Shown: one piece after another, positions 24,475 to 35,508 of the stretch
How the letters are laid out: each line of letters begins with the position of its first letter
Position numbering within the stretch: the first letter of the stretch is position 1
Notes under the pieces: generated by a model
Told to the model about the DNA's origin: nothing
Seen by the model: the letters and a program-made list of their open reading frames with translations, nothing else
Databases searched by the model: none
From: Myxococcales bacterium
GTDB lineage: Bacteria; Myxococcota; Polyangia; Polyangiales; Polyangiaceae
Reading direction: 5' to 3'
Assembly (NCBI GenBank): GCA_003151595.1
Contig: PLXW01000103.1
Location: forward strand, 1 to 43,447
Length of the DNA: 43,447 nt
Program-made: the position numbers and the translations under genes

Positions 24475-26466
24475 TTAGAGCCGCGCGCCCCTTTCGGTTT
24501 GCTCGCGCACCGCGGCGTCGAGCGGCGCTGCCGGGAGATCGACCACGAAGCAAGCGCCGCCGCCGGGCTCTTCGCGGAAGGTGAGCGTGCCCCCTTCTTC
24601 TTCGACGATGCTCCGCGCGAGCCACAATCCGAGCCCCGTGCCGCCTGCGACTTCGCGCGTCGTAAAGAACGGCTCGAAGATCTGCGGCGCGATCGAGGGG
24701 TCGATCCCCGGCCCGTTGTCGCTGACCTCGACGAGCGCGCGGTCGTCCTCGCGCCAGGTGTGCACCACGATGCGATTCTCCGCGCGCCCCGGCGGCAGCG
24801 CCTGCGCGGCGTTGAGCACCAGGTTCAAGACCACCTGCGCGATGCGCGCGCCGCGAACGCGCGCGACGGCGCCGTCCTCGGCGATGCGCTCGATCTTTCC
24901 GCGACCGCGCGTCTCGTGCGCCGCCATTCGCAGCGCGCTCTGCACGATGGTGCCGAGGTCGACGACGTCGATCGAGCGATCGCGCGCCAGCCCCTTCAGA
25001 TCGCGGACGATCTCGCGAATGCGGTCCATCCCGGCCAAGGAGTCCTCGATCATCGGCAAGACTTCCTGCGCGCGCGCCGTGCCGGCGAGGAAGCGATCGT
25101 GCATGACGCCGAGGTTCACGGTGACGAACGCCGCCGGGTTGTTGATCTCGTGCGCCACGCCGGCGGCGAGCCGCCCGATGCTGGCGAGGCGCTCGGTGGA
25201 GACGAGCTGCGTTCGCACGGCACGCTCCTCGCTGAGATCGTGCGCGACGTGGATGACGGCGACGTTGCCGTCGTTCTCGTCGGCCGGGATCACCTCGATG
25301 CGGAGCGGCCTTCGCGACACGACGCCGACGATCTCCACCACCTGGCGCTTCCGCTCCTCGAGCGCGATGCGATGGGCGCATCGCTCGACGCCGACGCACA
25401 TCTGGAAGACCTCGGTGCACGTGCGGCCGACGATGTCGTCTCCCCGGAAGTGGAGGAGCTTCCGCTCCGCGCTGTTCACGCGGACGATGCGCAGGTCGGA
25501 GTCGAGCAGGACGATGCCGTCGCTGAGCTGCTCGCTCGCCGCCTGCCACATGATCTCGGCGCGGGCCTCGAGCTGCACGGCTTCGAGCACGAGGCCACCG
25601 AACGTTCCGAGCGTCGTCGCCAGCGTGACCGCGCGCGAGAGGTCGTCGCCGACGCGCGGGATCCCCATCAGCAGTCCGTGCGGCCCTTCGCGTCCGAGCA
25701 GCGGCGCCACCACTCCAGTGCCGAGGCGCCCGACCGTCGCGTGCTCGATCGTCCCGGCGACGACGTCCTCGACGTGGACGGCGTATCCGACGCTCGTGTC
25801 CCACGCCAGGCGCGCGAAGCGCTCGCGATCGAGGTCGATTCGCTTCGTTCGGATCGTCTTCTGGCCTTCCTCGCTGAGGTCGTGCCACGCGACGGGGTAG
25901 AGCAGTCGTCCCCCCTTCCGCTCGGGGAGCCACACCGTCGTCGAGCGCCCGATGGCCTGCGCGAACGAGCGCGCCAGGACGTGCAACGCGGGCGCGAGCT
26001 CTCTCTCCCCGAGCATCGCCAGCACGGCGTTGAGCACGAGCTGCCGATCGCGAAGCGCGGCCTCGGTCGCGTCGCGTGCCCGTTGCTCGGCGTGGAGGAG
26101 CGCGGTGACGTCCTTGAGGACGGAGACGATGAACGTCTCCCCCTCGATCGTGATCGGTCCAGCGGTGGGCACCACCCACAGGACGCTGCCGTCTCGGCGG
26201 TGGTGCGGTCGTCGCTCGAGCGGCTCCGCGTCGCCGGTGTAGGCGTGTCCCAGGTCGGGCATGACGTCGCGCGGTCCGGCTTGCAGATCGTGGATCCGCA
26301 TGCCGACGAGCTCCTCGAGCGACCAGCCGTACTGCGCGATCGCCGCGGCGTTCGCCGTGATGAAGTGCCCTTCGCGATCGACGGCGATGACGGGAAGTCG
26401 CGACTCGGCGAAGAGCGCTCCCAGCGCGCGCGCCACCCGCTCCGCGCGTACGATCGCAGTCTCCAC
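24475..26466 (-). CDS. PAS-GAF-PAS sensor histidine kinase
   Basis: The 663-residue soluble protein has PAS (~20-125, SRLPVIAVDREGHFITANAA), GAF-like (~140-300) and second PAS (~305-410, with C350, C357 and C363) domains. A HisKA domain follows with H439 in GVAHEINNPAAF, then a HATPase domain with NLVLNAAQALPPG, VSDNGPGID and GGTGLGLWLA. No receiver is fused, and no response regulator gene is adjacent, so its partner is elsewhere. The NtrB-like HEINNP box is typical of kinases feeding sigma-54 activators. The GTG at 26466 begins just ahead of the first PAS helix. Confidence 0.9.
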   Translation of the reverse strand: METAIVRAERVARALGALFAESRLPVIAVDREGHFITANAAAIAQYGWSLEELVGMRIHDLQAGPRDVMPDLGHAYTGDAEPLERRPHHRRDGSVLWVVPTAGPITIEGETFIVSVLKDVTALLHAEQRARDATEAALRDRQLVLNAVLAMLGERELAPALHVLARSFAQAIGRSTTVWLPERKGGRLLYPVAWHDLSEEGQKTIRTKRIDLDRERFARLAWDTSVGYAVHVEDVVAGTIEHATVGRLGTGVVAPLLGREGPHGLLMGIPRVGDDLSRAVTLATTLGTFGGLVLEAVQLEARAEIMWQAASEQLSDGIVLLDSDLRIVRVNSAERKLLHFRGDDIVGRTCTEVFQMCVGVERCAHRIALEERKRQVVEIVGVVSRRPLRIEVIPADENDGNVAVIHVAHDLSEERAVRTQLVSTERLASIGRLAAGVAHEINNPAAFVTVNLGVMHDRFLAGTARAQEVLPMIEDSLAGMDRIREIVRDLKGLARDRSIDVVDLGTIVQSALRMAAHETRGRGKIERIAEDGAVARVRGARIAQVVLNLVLNAAQALPPGRAENRIVVHTWREDDRALVEVSDNGPGIDPSIAPQIFEPFFTTREVAGGTGLGLWLARSIVEEEGGTLTFREEPGGGACFVVDLPAAPLDAAVREQTERGARL

Positions 26467-26494
26467 GCAGGCGATGGTAGCAAACGTTGGCGCC

Positions 26495-26962
26495 TCAGAG
26501 CGCGGCGGCGGTGCACCCGGCCTGATCGACGCAGCCTGCCCCGGACGTGCACGTCTCGCACGTGGTCGCGCAGTTCGACGCGCACGTGCTCTCCTTGGTG
26601 GTGCAGGCGCCGACGCAGGCGCTCCCTCCGTCGCACGCCGCGGCGCAGCTCTGCTCGATCTCGGCGCACGTGCCGGAGCAGGCTTTCGCCTCGATGCGGC
26701 AGTCGGCTCCGCATCCTGAGGCGTCGATCGTCGTCTGCGGCGAGCCGTCGGCAAGCGGACTCTGCGCGTCGTTCGTTCCCTGCGCCACGTCGCCGCTCGC
26801 GTCGCTCGCGCCGTTCGAGGTCCCGCCGTCATCGCCCGACCCCGACGAGGGAAGCGGATCGAAGGCGTCGAAGTCGTGGAAGCACGCCGCGAGGAGCGCG
26901 GTCGACGTCGCGACCAGCGCGAGCGCGAGAGGAGAACGCCGCGATCGACGTACGCTGGCCAC
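26495..26962 (-). CDS. Cysteine-rich lipoprotein
   Basis: The 155-residue product starts at GTG 26962, preceded at 10 bases by AAGGAG on the minus strand, inside the end of the upstream gene. The signal peptide ends in LLAACFHD. An Asp/Ser/Gly linker (~35-85) precedes a domain with 14 cysteines in ~75 residues (CGADC, CSGTC, CAAAC, CVGAC, CASNC, CETC). The regular CxxxC spacing suggests a helical disulfide-linked array or metal binding. Such lipoproteins are common in myxobacteria, without known function. Confidence 0.75.
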   Translation of the reverse strand: MASVRRSRRSPLALALVATSTALLAACFHDFDAFDPLPSSGSGDDGGTSNGASDASGDVAQGTNDAQSPLADGSPQTTIDASGCGADCRIEAKACSGTCAEIEQSCAAACDGGSACVGACTTKESTCASNCATTCETCTSGAGCVDQAGCTAAAL

Positions 26963-26964
26963 GG

Positions 26965-27987
26965 CTAGAACTCTCCTTTGAGTCCCATCCACGTCGGCCC
27001 CGCGACCAGCGACACGTTCTCCGATTTCGTCGGCAAGCTCATGACGAAGAGCCCCACGGTCGCCGCCGCGCCGACGAGACCGACCGCGAGCCCGATGTCG
27101 GCCACCGTCTGCTGCGTCTTCCCCTTGGAGACCTCGCTGGCGCCGTAGCCCGCGGGGCACGGCCCGTGGCACTGGTTCTGGAGGTCGTTGTACGTCGCGT
27201 TCGACATCAACCCGAACACCGCGAACGTCACGAACCCCACGCCTCCCGCGACGGCCGCGCCGTACGCGAACGTCCGGAGCTTCGCGCGCGACGCGGCCTC
27301 TTCTTCCGGCGTCTGTACGTGCGCCGGCTGCAGCGCCTCGGGCGCCGCCTTCGCTTGCGGCGTGGCCACGTCGGGGCCGGCGTCGAGCGCGAGGGTCTTC
27401 CGGTCGCCGGCGGCGACGGTGATCATCTGGTGCACGTTTGGCTTGCCGGGCGTGATGATGACGACGTCGCTCGTCCCCGGCATCACCGGGAGCGCTTCGC
27501 CCCACGCGGCCTTGCCGAGCTTCTCGCCGCCGATGGTCACGCTGGTCTCGGGCGTCGCGCGATCGACCGCGATCGTGACGAAGCCGAGCTGCGGAGCGAT
27601 GGCGTCGCGCTCTTCGGTCGCGGCCTCGGCGGTCTTCGCGTAGCGCGGATCGTCTGCGGCGTGCTCCTTCGCTTCGGCCGCCGTGCGCCCGTACTCCACG
27701 TACGCCGCGACGAGTTTGCCGCGCTCGCGATCGCTGCGCGCGAGGAAGAAGAGGGCGTTCGGGCTGGCGACGATGGCGTACGACTTCTCGAACTCGTCGT
27801 GCGCCTCGTCGAACTTCTTGGCGGCGTACAGGTCGCGCCCGTGGGCGAAGCGGTTCTGCGCCTCTTCGCGCTGCACGGGCGTGGCGTCGTTCGGCGTGAC
27901 GCCGGCCGCGAAGACGGAGGACGGGTCGAGAGTGAGGAGCGCGGTCGCGAGAGCGACCGAGACCGCGAGGCGTGCGTGCGTTCGCAT
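26965..27987 (-). CDS. TPR / PEGA-like envelope protein with two membrane helices
   Basis: The 340-residue product has a signal peptide (cleavage after VFAA). TPR-type repeats follow (~40-130: AQNRFAHGRDLYAAKKFDEAHDEFEKSY), then a PEGA-like beta domain (~135-200) and a C-terminal region with two membrane helices (FAYGAAVAGGVGFVTFAVFGL; IGLAVGLVGAAATVGLFVM) joined by a loop with CHGPC. The ATG overlaps the pseudokinase stop by one base (TGATG). I know this kind of protein as a frequent neighbour of Ser/Thr kinases in myxobacteria; its role is unknown. Confidence 0.82.
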   Translation of the reverse strand: MRTHARLAVSVALATALLTLDPSSVFAAGVTPNDATPVQREEAQNRFAHGRDLYAAKKFDEAHDEFEKSYAIVASPNALFFLARSDRERGKLVAAYVEYGRTAAEAKEHAADDPRYAKTAEAATEERDAIAPQLGFVTIAVDRATPETSVTIGGEKLGKAAWGEALPVMPGTSDVVIITPGKPNVHQMITVAAGDRKTLALDAGPDVATPQAKAAPEALQPAHVQTPEEEAASRAKLRTFAYGAAVAGGVGFVTFAVFGLMSNATYNDLQNQCHGPCPAGYGASEVSKGKTQQTVADIGLAVGLVGAAATVGLFVMSLPTKSENVSLVAGPTWMGLKGEF

Positions 27988-29864
27988 CAGATGCCCATGG
28001 GATCGTACACGCGCTTCTTCGGATGGGGCGAAGAGGCTGCAGGGGCCGGGCTGGCAGGCGCCGGCGCGGCGGGAGCGACCGGGGCGACGGGGAACGGAGT
28101 CGCGTCTTTCGGCGTCGGCGTCGGAGTGCCGTGCGGCGAACCGGGGGCGTGCTTCGCAGAAGCGGTGTGATCGTCGGTGACCTGCGGATCGAACGGGCTC
28201 GGCGCGTTCGCCGGCGCCGACGACGAGGCGTTCGCGGCGGGCGCGGCGGCGATGGTCGCGCTCGACGGAGGGGCGGGCGCTTCGGTGGTGCTCGTGACGC
28301 TCGACGGGGCGGGCGCTTCGGTCGACTCGGCGCGCTCGGGCGCCCCGCGGAGGATCATCCACGCCAAGGCGGCGACTCCGAGCGCGCACGCCGCGGCGAT
28401 GGTCCACTTCGCTCGGGCGGTGCTCGCCGCGCTCCCGGCGGCGACGGGCGTGGAGACGAGCGCCAGCGACGCGAGATCGGTCTTCGACTGCGACGTCGGC
28501 CGGATCGGCGCGGGGAACGGCGCGTCTCCCAGATCCGCGCGCTCGTGCTTCCGTGCGGCCTCTGCCGTCTTCTCACGAGGGCGGAACGGCGGCGGCGCCC
28601 TCGGGCGCGACGGCCTGTCCTGCGGCACCTCGATCTCGATCACTTCGACCACGTCGGCCGACGACGGCGGCGCCGACACGCGCGACGACGACGAAGGGGG
28701 CGCGGCTGCGCGCGAGGATGACGACGACGACACGGCCATGCGAGACGACGACACCACGCCCGACGTCGCAGTGACCGCTTCGGTCGACGAGTGCGACGCG
28801 AAGAGCGCAGCCGAGGCGGGCGTCGTCGCGTCGGCGATCTGTTCGCGATCGATAGGAATCGAGACCGGCGGCGTGTCGCCGAACGACGACGACACGGGCG
28901 GCGGTTGCGTGGCGTCCGGATCGACCGGCGCGAGCGCTCTCGCGCGCGCGCGCACGTGATCGCCGACCGTCGCCTCGACGAGCGACGCCACGATGGACTT
29001 GGCCGCCAGGCGCGGACCGATCGCGCGCCGCACCTCGGCCATCATCGCCGTCGCGTTGGCGAAGCGCACTGACGGATCGGGCGCGGTCGCCTTCTTCGCC
29101 ACCTCGGCCAGCGGTGTGGCCCACGGCGCGTCGGCCGGCGCGCACGCCGCTTCGATCTTCCCGCCCAGGAGGCGCATCACGATCTCGCCGACGTCTTCCC
29201 CCTCGGCGTGCATGCGCTGCCCCGTGAGGGCTTCCCACAAGATGACGCCCGCGCCGAACACGTCGGCGCGCTGGTCGGCGGTCTGATCGCCCAGCAGCAC
29301 CTCCGGCGCGAGGTACCCCACCACCTCGGGCGGAGGACGTCGCGTCGCGCCGGCCGGCGCACGCAGCGGATGCGCGAGCACCGATCGCCCATCGAGCCCC
29401 ACGACGATGTTTCGCGGCGCGACCTCGGCGTGCACCAGCTTCATCGGCTCGCGCTTCGCGTCGCGCAGCTCGTGGAGCGCGCTCAGCCCCTCGAGCAGAT
29501 CGACCAGCACGCGCAAGCTCGCCGCCAGCGGAATGGGGACGCTCTTCGCGCTGGCCGCGCGCTCCACTTCGGACAGCGCTTCCCCTTCGACCCAGTCGGA
29601 GACGAGGAGCACCGTGTTCGTCCCCACCACGACGTCGCGCACGCGAATCACGTTGGGGTGATGCAGATGCGAGAGACGTTTGGCGTCGCGAAGGAACACG
29701 GCCGCCGCCTCGGCGCTCACCCCGGGCTCGCGCGCGAGCTGCTCCACGACGCACAGGGTCTCGCCCGGGCGACGCGGCTTGGGATCGACGGCGGCATACG
29801 TCGGCAGCGCCCGCGCGCCGAGCTCACGCAGCAGCCGGTACCCACATACGACTTCGCCCGTCAC
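27987..29864 (-). CDS. Protein kinase-like protein, predicted pseudokinase
   Basis: The 625-residue product has a kinase fold at ~1-285, recognisable from HLHHPNVIRVRDV, GYLAPEVLLG and ADVFGAGVILWEALTG. Catalytic residues are missing: the Gly-rich loop is LGARALPTY, the ATP-binding Lys is replaced by Glu41 in VVEQL, HRDxKPxN reads HAEVAPRN (145-152, Asp to Glu), and DFG reads AHP. A Ser/Pro/Ala-rich linker leads to one membrane helix (~488-505, WTIAAACALGVAALAWMIL), followed by an exported Pro/Ala-rich tail. It probably acts as a scaffold or an allosteric partner. The start is GTG 29864, 28 bases after the active kinase gene ends. Confidence 0.88.
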   Translation of the reverse strand: MTGEVVCGYRLLRELGARALPTYAAVDPKPRRPGETLCVVEQLAREPGVSAEAAAVFLRDAKRLSHLHHPNVIRVRDVVVGTNTVLLVSDWVEGEALSEVERAASAKSVPIPLAASLRVLVDLLEGLSALHELRDAKREPMKLVHAEVAPRNIVVGLDGRSVLAHPLRAPAGATRRPPPEVVGYLAPEVLLGDQTADQRADVFGAGVILWEALTGQRMHAEGEDVGEIVMRLLGGKIEAACAPADAPWATPLAEVAKKATAPDPSVRFANATAMMAEVRRAIGPRLAAKSIVASLVEATVGDHVRARARALAPVDPDATQPPPVSSSFGDTPPVSIPIDREQIADATTPASAALFASHSSTEAVTATSGVVSSSRMAVSSSSSSRAAAPPSSSSRVSAPPSSADVVEVIEIEVPQDRPSRPRAPPPFRPREKTAEAARKHERADLGDAPFPAPIRPTSQSKTDLASLALVSTPVAAGSAASTARAKWTIAAACALGVAALAWMILRGAPERAESTEAPAPSSVTSTTEAPAPPSSATIAAAPAANASSSAPANAPSPFDPQVTDDHTASAKHAPGSPHGTPTPTPKDATPFPVAPVAPAAPAPASPAPAASSPHPKKRVYDPMGI

Positions 29865-29892
29865 GCTGCGCCGGAGTCTAGCGCGAGACGCG

Positions 29893-31035
29893 CTACCGCG
29901 CCGGAAAGAGCGCCCGATTCCGCCACGCCGGCAGCTCCCGGAGGTCGGCCCACACCTCCTTTGCCGATGAATAACGGTAGGCCTCGCGCCGCCGGAGGGT
30001 CTTGGCGATGAGGCTCCCCAGCGCCGTTCCCAGCGCCTCCGCCCGCCGCCGAGGCTCGCCGTCGCTCACCTGCTGAACCAGGTCGTTGTACGGGAGGTTC
30101 ACATCCATCGCCGGCCGCCCGGTGAGCATCCAGTAGAGGAGGAGCCCCACCTGGTACACGTCGCTCTGCTTGCTCGTGTAGCCGGTGGCGAGGATCTCGG
30201 GCGGCATGATGGCGTGGTGAACGACGTTCGGCCGGATGGCGAACGCGCCGCGCAGCTCGTGGCTGATCCCGAAGTCGCTGATCTTCACGACCGGGCGATC
30301 GCTGGCGTGGGAGATGAGGACGTTGCCCGGGTGCAGGTCGTCGTGGACCACGTCGTTGTCGTGGAGGAACTGCACGGCTGACAGGAGCTGCCGCGCCAGC
30401 TCGAGCACCAGCCCTTCCTGCATCGGCGCGCCGAGCATCACCGTGAGCGCGTGATCGCACCGCTCGAGCGCGAGGTAGAAGAGGTTCCCCTGCTCGAAGG
30501 CGTCGTGGATGTAGACGACGTTGGGATGGCGCAGCGACAGGAGGCGCTGCGCTTCCTTCACCCACTCGGCGTGCACCTCTCCATACGGACGGTTCGCCGG
30601 ACGGATCATCTTCACGGCGTACGTCTGATCGAACGGCCCGACGCACTGGTACACAGCGCCGAACTCGCCGCTGCCGATGACCGACTGCACGGCGTACGTC
30701 CCGCGCCCCGAGACGAGCACCGCGCCGATCTGGGGGAACTGCACCGGGATGGCGGGCGGCGTCTGGATCGGCATGGCCTGCGTCTGCATCGTCTGCATCC
30801 CGGGCGTGTTGCTGGCGAGCGTCCCGAAGCGCTGCATCGACGGCGCGACCGGCGTCTGCGGCGGATACGCCCCTTGAGGTTGCGACAGCGGCTGCGACGC
30901 GATGCCCGACGGCGCCGGCTGTGGTTGCGACGGCGCCGGCGCCGGCTGCGACGGATACGACGCCGGACCGGATCCCGGCATCGACCCCGGCGAGGAGCCC
31001 GGAGGTGCGGGAGGAAACGGCGGACGACCGTTCAC
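29893..31035 (-). CDS. Serine/threonine protein kinase (Hanks type)
   Basis: The 380-residue protein begins with ~105 residues rich in Pro, Gln, Ser and Met. A complete kinase domain follows: Gly loop IGSGEFGAVY, K142 in YAVKMI, catalytic loop VHDDLHPGNVLI with D233 and N238, and DFG at 254-256. The catalytic loop is unusual (HDD instead of HRD, His instead of Lys), and the usual APE is MPPE. The essential acid residues remain, so activity is likely. There is no membrane helix. The start is GTG 31035; the frame continues upstream but is antisense to the GH63-like gene there. It is the first gene of the seven-gene minus-strand operon. Confidence 0.9.
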   Translation of the reverse strand: MNGRPPFPPAPPGSSPGSMPGSGPASYPSQPAPAPSQPQPAPSGIASQPLSQPQGAYPPQTPVAPSMQRFGTLASNTPGMQTMQTQAMPIQTPPAIPVQFPQIGAVLVSGRGTYAVQSVIGSGEFGAVYQCVGPFDQTYAVKMIRPANRPYGEVHAEWVKEAQRLLSLRHPNVVYIHDAFEQGNLFYLALERCDHALTVMLGAPMQEGLVLELARQLLSAVQFLHDNDVVHDDLHPGNVLISHASDRPVVKISDFGISHELRGAFAIRPNVVHHAIMPPEILATGYTSKQSDVYQVGLLLYWMLTGRPAMDVNLPYNDLVQQVSDGEPRRRAEALGTALGSLIAKTLRRREAYRYSSAKEVWADLRELPAWRNRALFPAR

Positions 31036-31086
31036 GCCGAAGACTCTACCAGCAACCGGAGAAGGCGAGCGCGTACGATGCCGATT

Positions 31087-31094
31087 CCCCCCCC
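31087..31094. repeat. Run of eight cytosines
   Basis: A C8 homopolymer directly precedes the 11-bp repeat array, in the 117-bp region between the divergent kinase and GH63-like starts. Such tracts are prone to slippage and could change promoter spacing. Confidence 0.7.
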
Positions 31095-31149
31095 ATGAGA
31101 GCGAGATGAGAGCGAGATGCGAGCGAGATGAGAACGAGATGAGAGCGAG
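31095..31149 (+). repeat. Five tandem 11-bp repeats in the leader of the GH63-like gene
   Basis: ATGAGAGCGAG is repeated five times without gaps (31095, 31106, 31117, 31128, 31139), with one base changed in units 3 and 4. Every unit holds an ATG and a purine-rich GAGCGAG that resembles a ribosome site. The array ends 3 bases before the real ATG at 31153. Confidence 0.9.
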
Positions 31150-31152
31150 CGC

Positions 31153-31156
<4 letters not shown>
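31106..31156 (+). promoter_or_regulatory. Possible upstream reading frame overlapping the GH63-like start
   Basis: The ATG of repeat unit 2 opens a 16-codon frame that also includes the ATG of unit 5. Its TGA stop at 31154-31156 overlaps the main ATG at 31153 (ATGA). The ATGs of units 1, 3 and 4 reach stops after 4 codons. Changing the number of units would change which upstream ATG is in this frame, so translation of the main gene might be tuned by repeat number. Confidence 0.4.
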
Positions 31157-33867
<2,711 letters not shown>

Positions 33868-33888
33868 GTCGCGACTAGCGTCGGCGCG

Positions 33889-35508
33889 ATGGCGATGCGG
33901 AACGGGGGTCTGCCGGGTGTGCCCCGAGTGAAGCTCCGGCGGCGCGAGCTGCTCATCGGCGGCGGGATGGCGGCGCTGGCGAGCGCGTGCGCGGGGACGC
34001 GCGACGCGATGCAAGTCAGGGACGCGAGCGGCAAAGAGGCGGTGCGCTTCGACGAGGTGCTCCAGCGCGCGCTGGCGGCGGCGAAGCGCGCGGGGGCGTC
34101 GTACGCCGACGCGCGGATCGTGCGGCGCCGCTGGGAGAGCCTCGCCACGCGCGAAGATCACGTGGTGGTCGTCGAGTACGATGAGAGCTACGGCGTCGGC
34201 GTGCGCGTCCTCTCGGGCGGCGCGTGGGGGTTCTCGGCGAGCTCGCACGTCGAAGGGGGCGCGGCGGAAGAAGCGGCCAGGCGCGCCGTCACGATGGCCA
34301 ACGCCAACGCCAGGGCGAGCACGCGCCCCATCGAGCTCGCGCCGGTGCAGGCGGTGACCGCGTCGTGGAAGACGGAGCTCGCGCGCGATCCGTTCGACGT
34401 GCCGCTCGAAGAGAAGACGTCGCTCCTCGTCGCGCTGTGGAGCGACGCGCGCGCGGTGCCGGGCGCGGCGCACGGCGACGGGGCTCTCCAGGCGCTCGGC
34501 GAGTGGAAGATCTTCGCGTCGAGCGACGGCTCGCGCATCGAGCAGTCGATCACGCGCGTTCACCCGTCGTTCAGCGTCACCGCGGTCGACGCCGCGACCG
34601 GCCAGTTCGAGTCGGTGGGCTCCGAGGTGCCGCCGATGCAAGCGGGGTGGGAGTACGTGACGCAATCGACGTTCCGGGCCGACGCGCGCAAGGTCGCCGA
34701 AGACGCCGTGCACAAGCTGAAGGCGCCGCCGGTCACGCCCGGCAAGCGCGACGTGATCCTCGCGCCGTCGAACCTCTGGCTCACCATCCACGAGTCGTGC
34801 GGCCACGCCACCGAGCTCGATCGCGCGCTCGGCTACGAGGCGAACCTCGCCGGCACGTCGTTCGCGACGCCCGAGAAGCGCGGCGTCCTGCATCTCGGCG
34901 CGCCGATCGTGAACGTCTACGCCGACAAGACCACGCCCGGCGGCCTGGCCACGTGCGGCTACGACGACGACGGCGTCCCCACGCAGCGCTGGGATCTCGT
35001 GAAGAACGGCGTCTTCGTCGGGTACCAGACGACGCGCGAACAAGCGGGATGGATCGGCGAGAAGGCCTCGCGCGGCACCTCGTACGCGCAGGACTTCGAG
35101 TCGTTTCCGTTCCAGCGCATGCCCAACGTGTCGCTGGCGCCGTCCGAGAAGGAGGTCACTCTCGATCAGATCATCGCCGCCACGGACGACGGCATCTACG
35201 CCACCGGCGACGCCTCGTGGTCGATCGATCACCAGCGCTACAACTTCCAGTTCGGCGCGCAGATGGCCTACGAGGTGAAGAAGGGGAAGATCACCGGGCC
35301 GGTGCGTCGCTTCGCCTACCAGTCGAACTCGATCGCGTTCTGGAATTCGTGCGACATGATCGGCGGGCCGGCGTCGTGGCGGTTGAACGGCGCCATCCAC
35401 GACGGCAAGGGGCAGCCCGGGCAGATGAACGCCGTGAGCCACGGCACGGCTCCCGCGCGCTTCCGAAACATCAACGTGCTCGACGCGAGCGCGGGCAGGA
35501 AGGCATGA
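33889..35508 (+). CDS. TldD-family metalloprotease with Tat/lipoprotein signal
   Basis: The predicted product has 539 residues. Residues 17-35 (RRRELLIGGGMAALASAC) form a twin-arginine signal ending in a lipobox-like ASAC, Cys34. The rest is a TldD fold with HESCGHATELD (301-311), the HExxxH zinc site. A Cys in NSCDMIGG near the C-terminus is a candidate third ligand. TldD works with TldE/PmbA as a heterodimeric peptidase on unfolded peptides, for example in microcin and antitoxin processing. Most characterised members are cytoplasmic, so the export signal is notable. The ATG at 33895 is an alternative start. The next gene overlaps by ATGA. Confidence 0.9.
   Translation: MAMRNGGLPGVPRVKLRRRELLIGGGMAALASACAGTRDAMQVRDASGKEAVRFDEVLQRALAAAKRAGASYADARIVRRRWESLATREDHVVVVEYDESYGVGVRVLSGGAWGFSASSHVEGGAAEEAARRAVTMANANARASTRPIELAPVQAVTASWKTELARDPFDVPLEEKTSLLVALWSDARAVPGAAHGDGALQALGEWKIFASSDGSRIEQSITRVHPSFSVTAVDAATGQFESVGSEVPPMQAGWEYVTQSTFRADARKVAEDAVHKLKAPPVTPGKRDVILAPSNLWLTIHESCGHATELDRALGYEANLAGTSFATPEKRGVLHLGAPIVNVYADKTTPGGLATCGYDDDGVPTQRWDLVKNGVFVGYQTTREQAGWIGEKASRGTSYAQDFESFPFQRMPNVSLAPSEKEVTLDQIIAATDDGIYATGDASWSIDHQRYNFQFGAQMAYEVKKGKITGPVRRFAYQSNSIAFWNSCDMIGGPASWRLNGAIHDGKGQPGQMNAVSHGTAPARFRNINVLDASAGRKA

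Noticed and set aside
22568..26179. 1203-residue minus-strand frame reaching into the histidine kinase
   Set aside because: The real gene starts at GTG 24466; upstream sequence is a frame-shifted shadow of the histidine kinase gene.
24499..28170. 1223-residue plus-strand frame
   Set aside because: It is antisense to four well-supported genes and made of His/Arg/Asp-rich shadow sequence.
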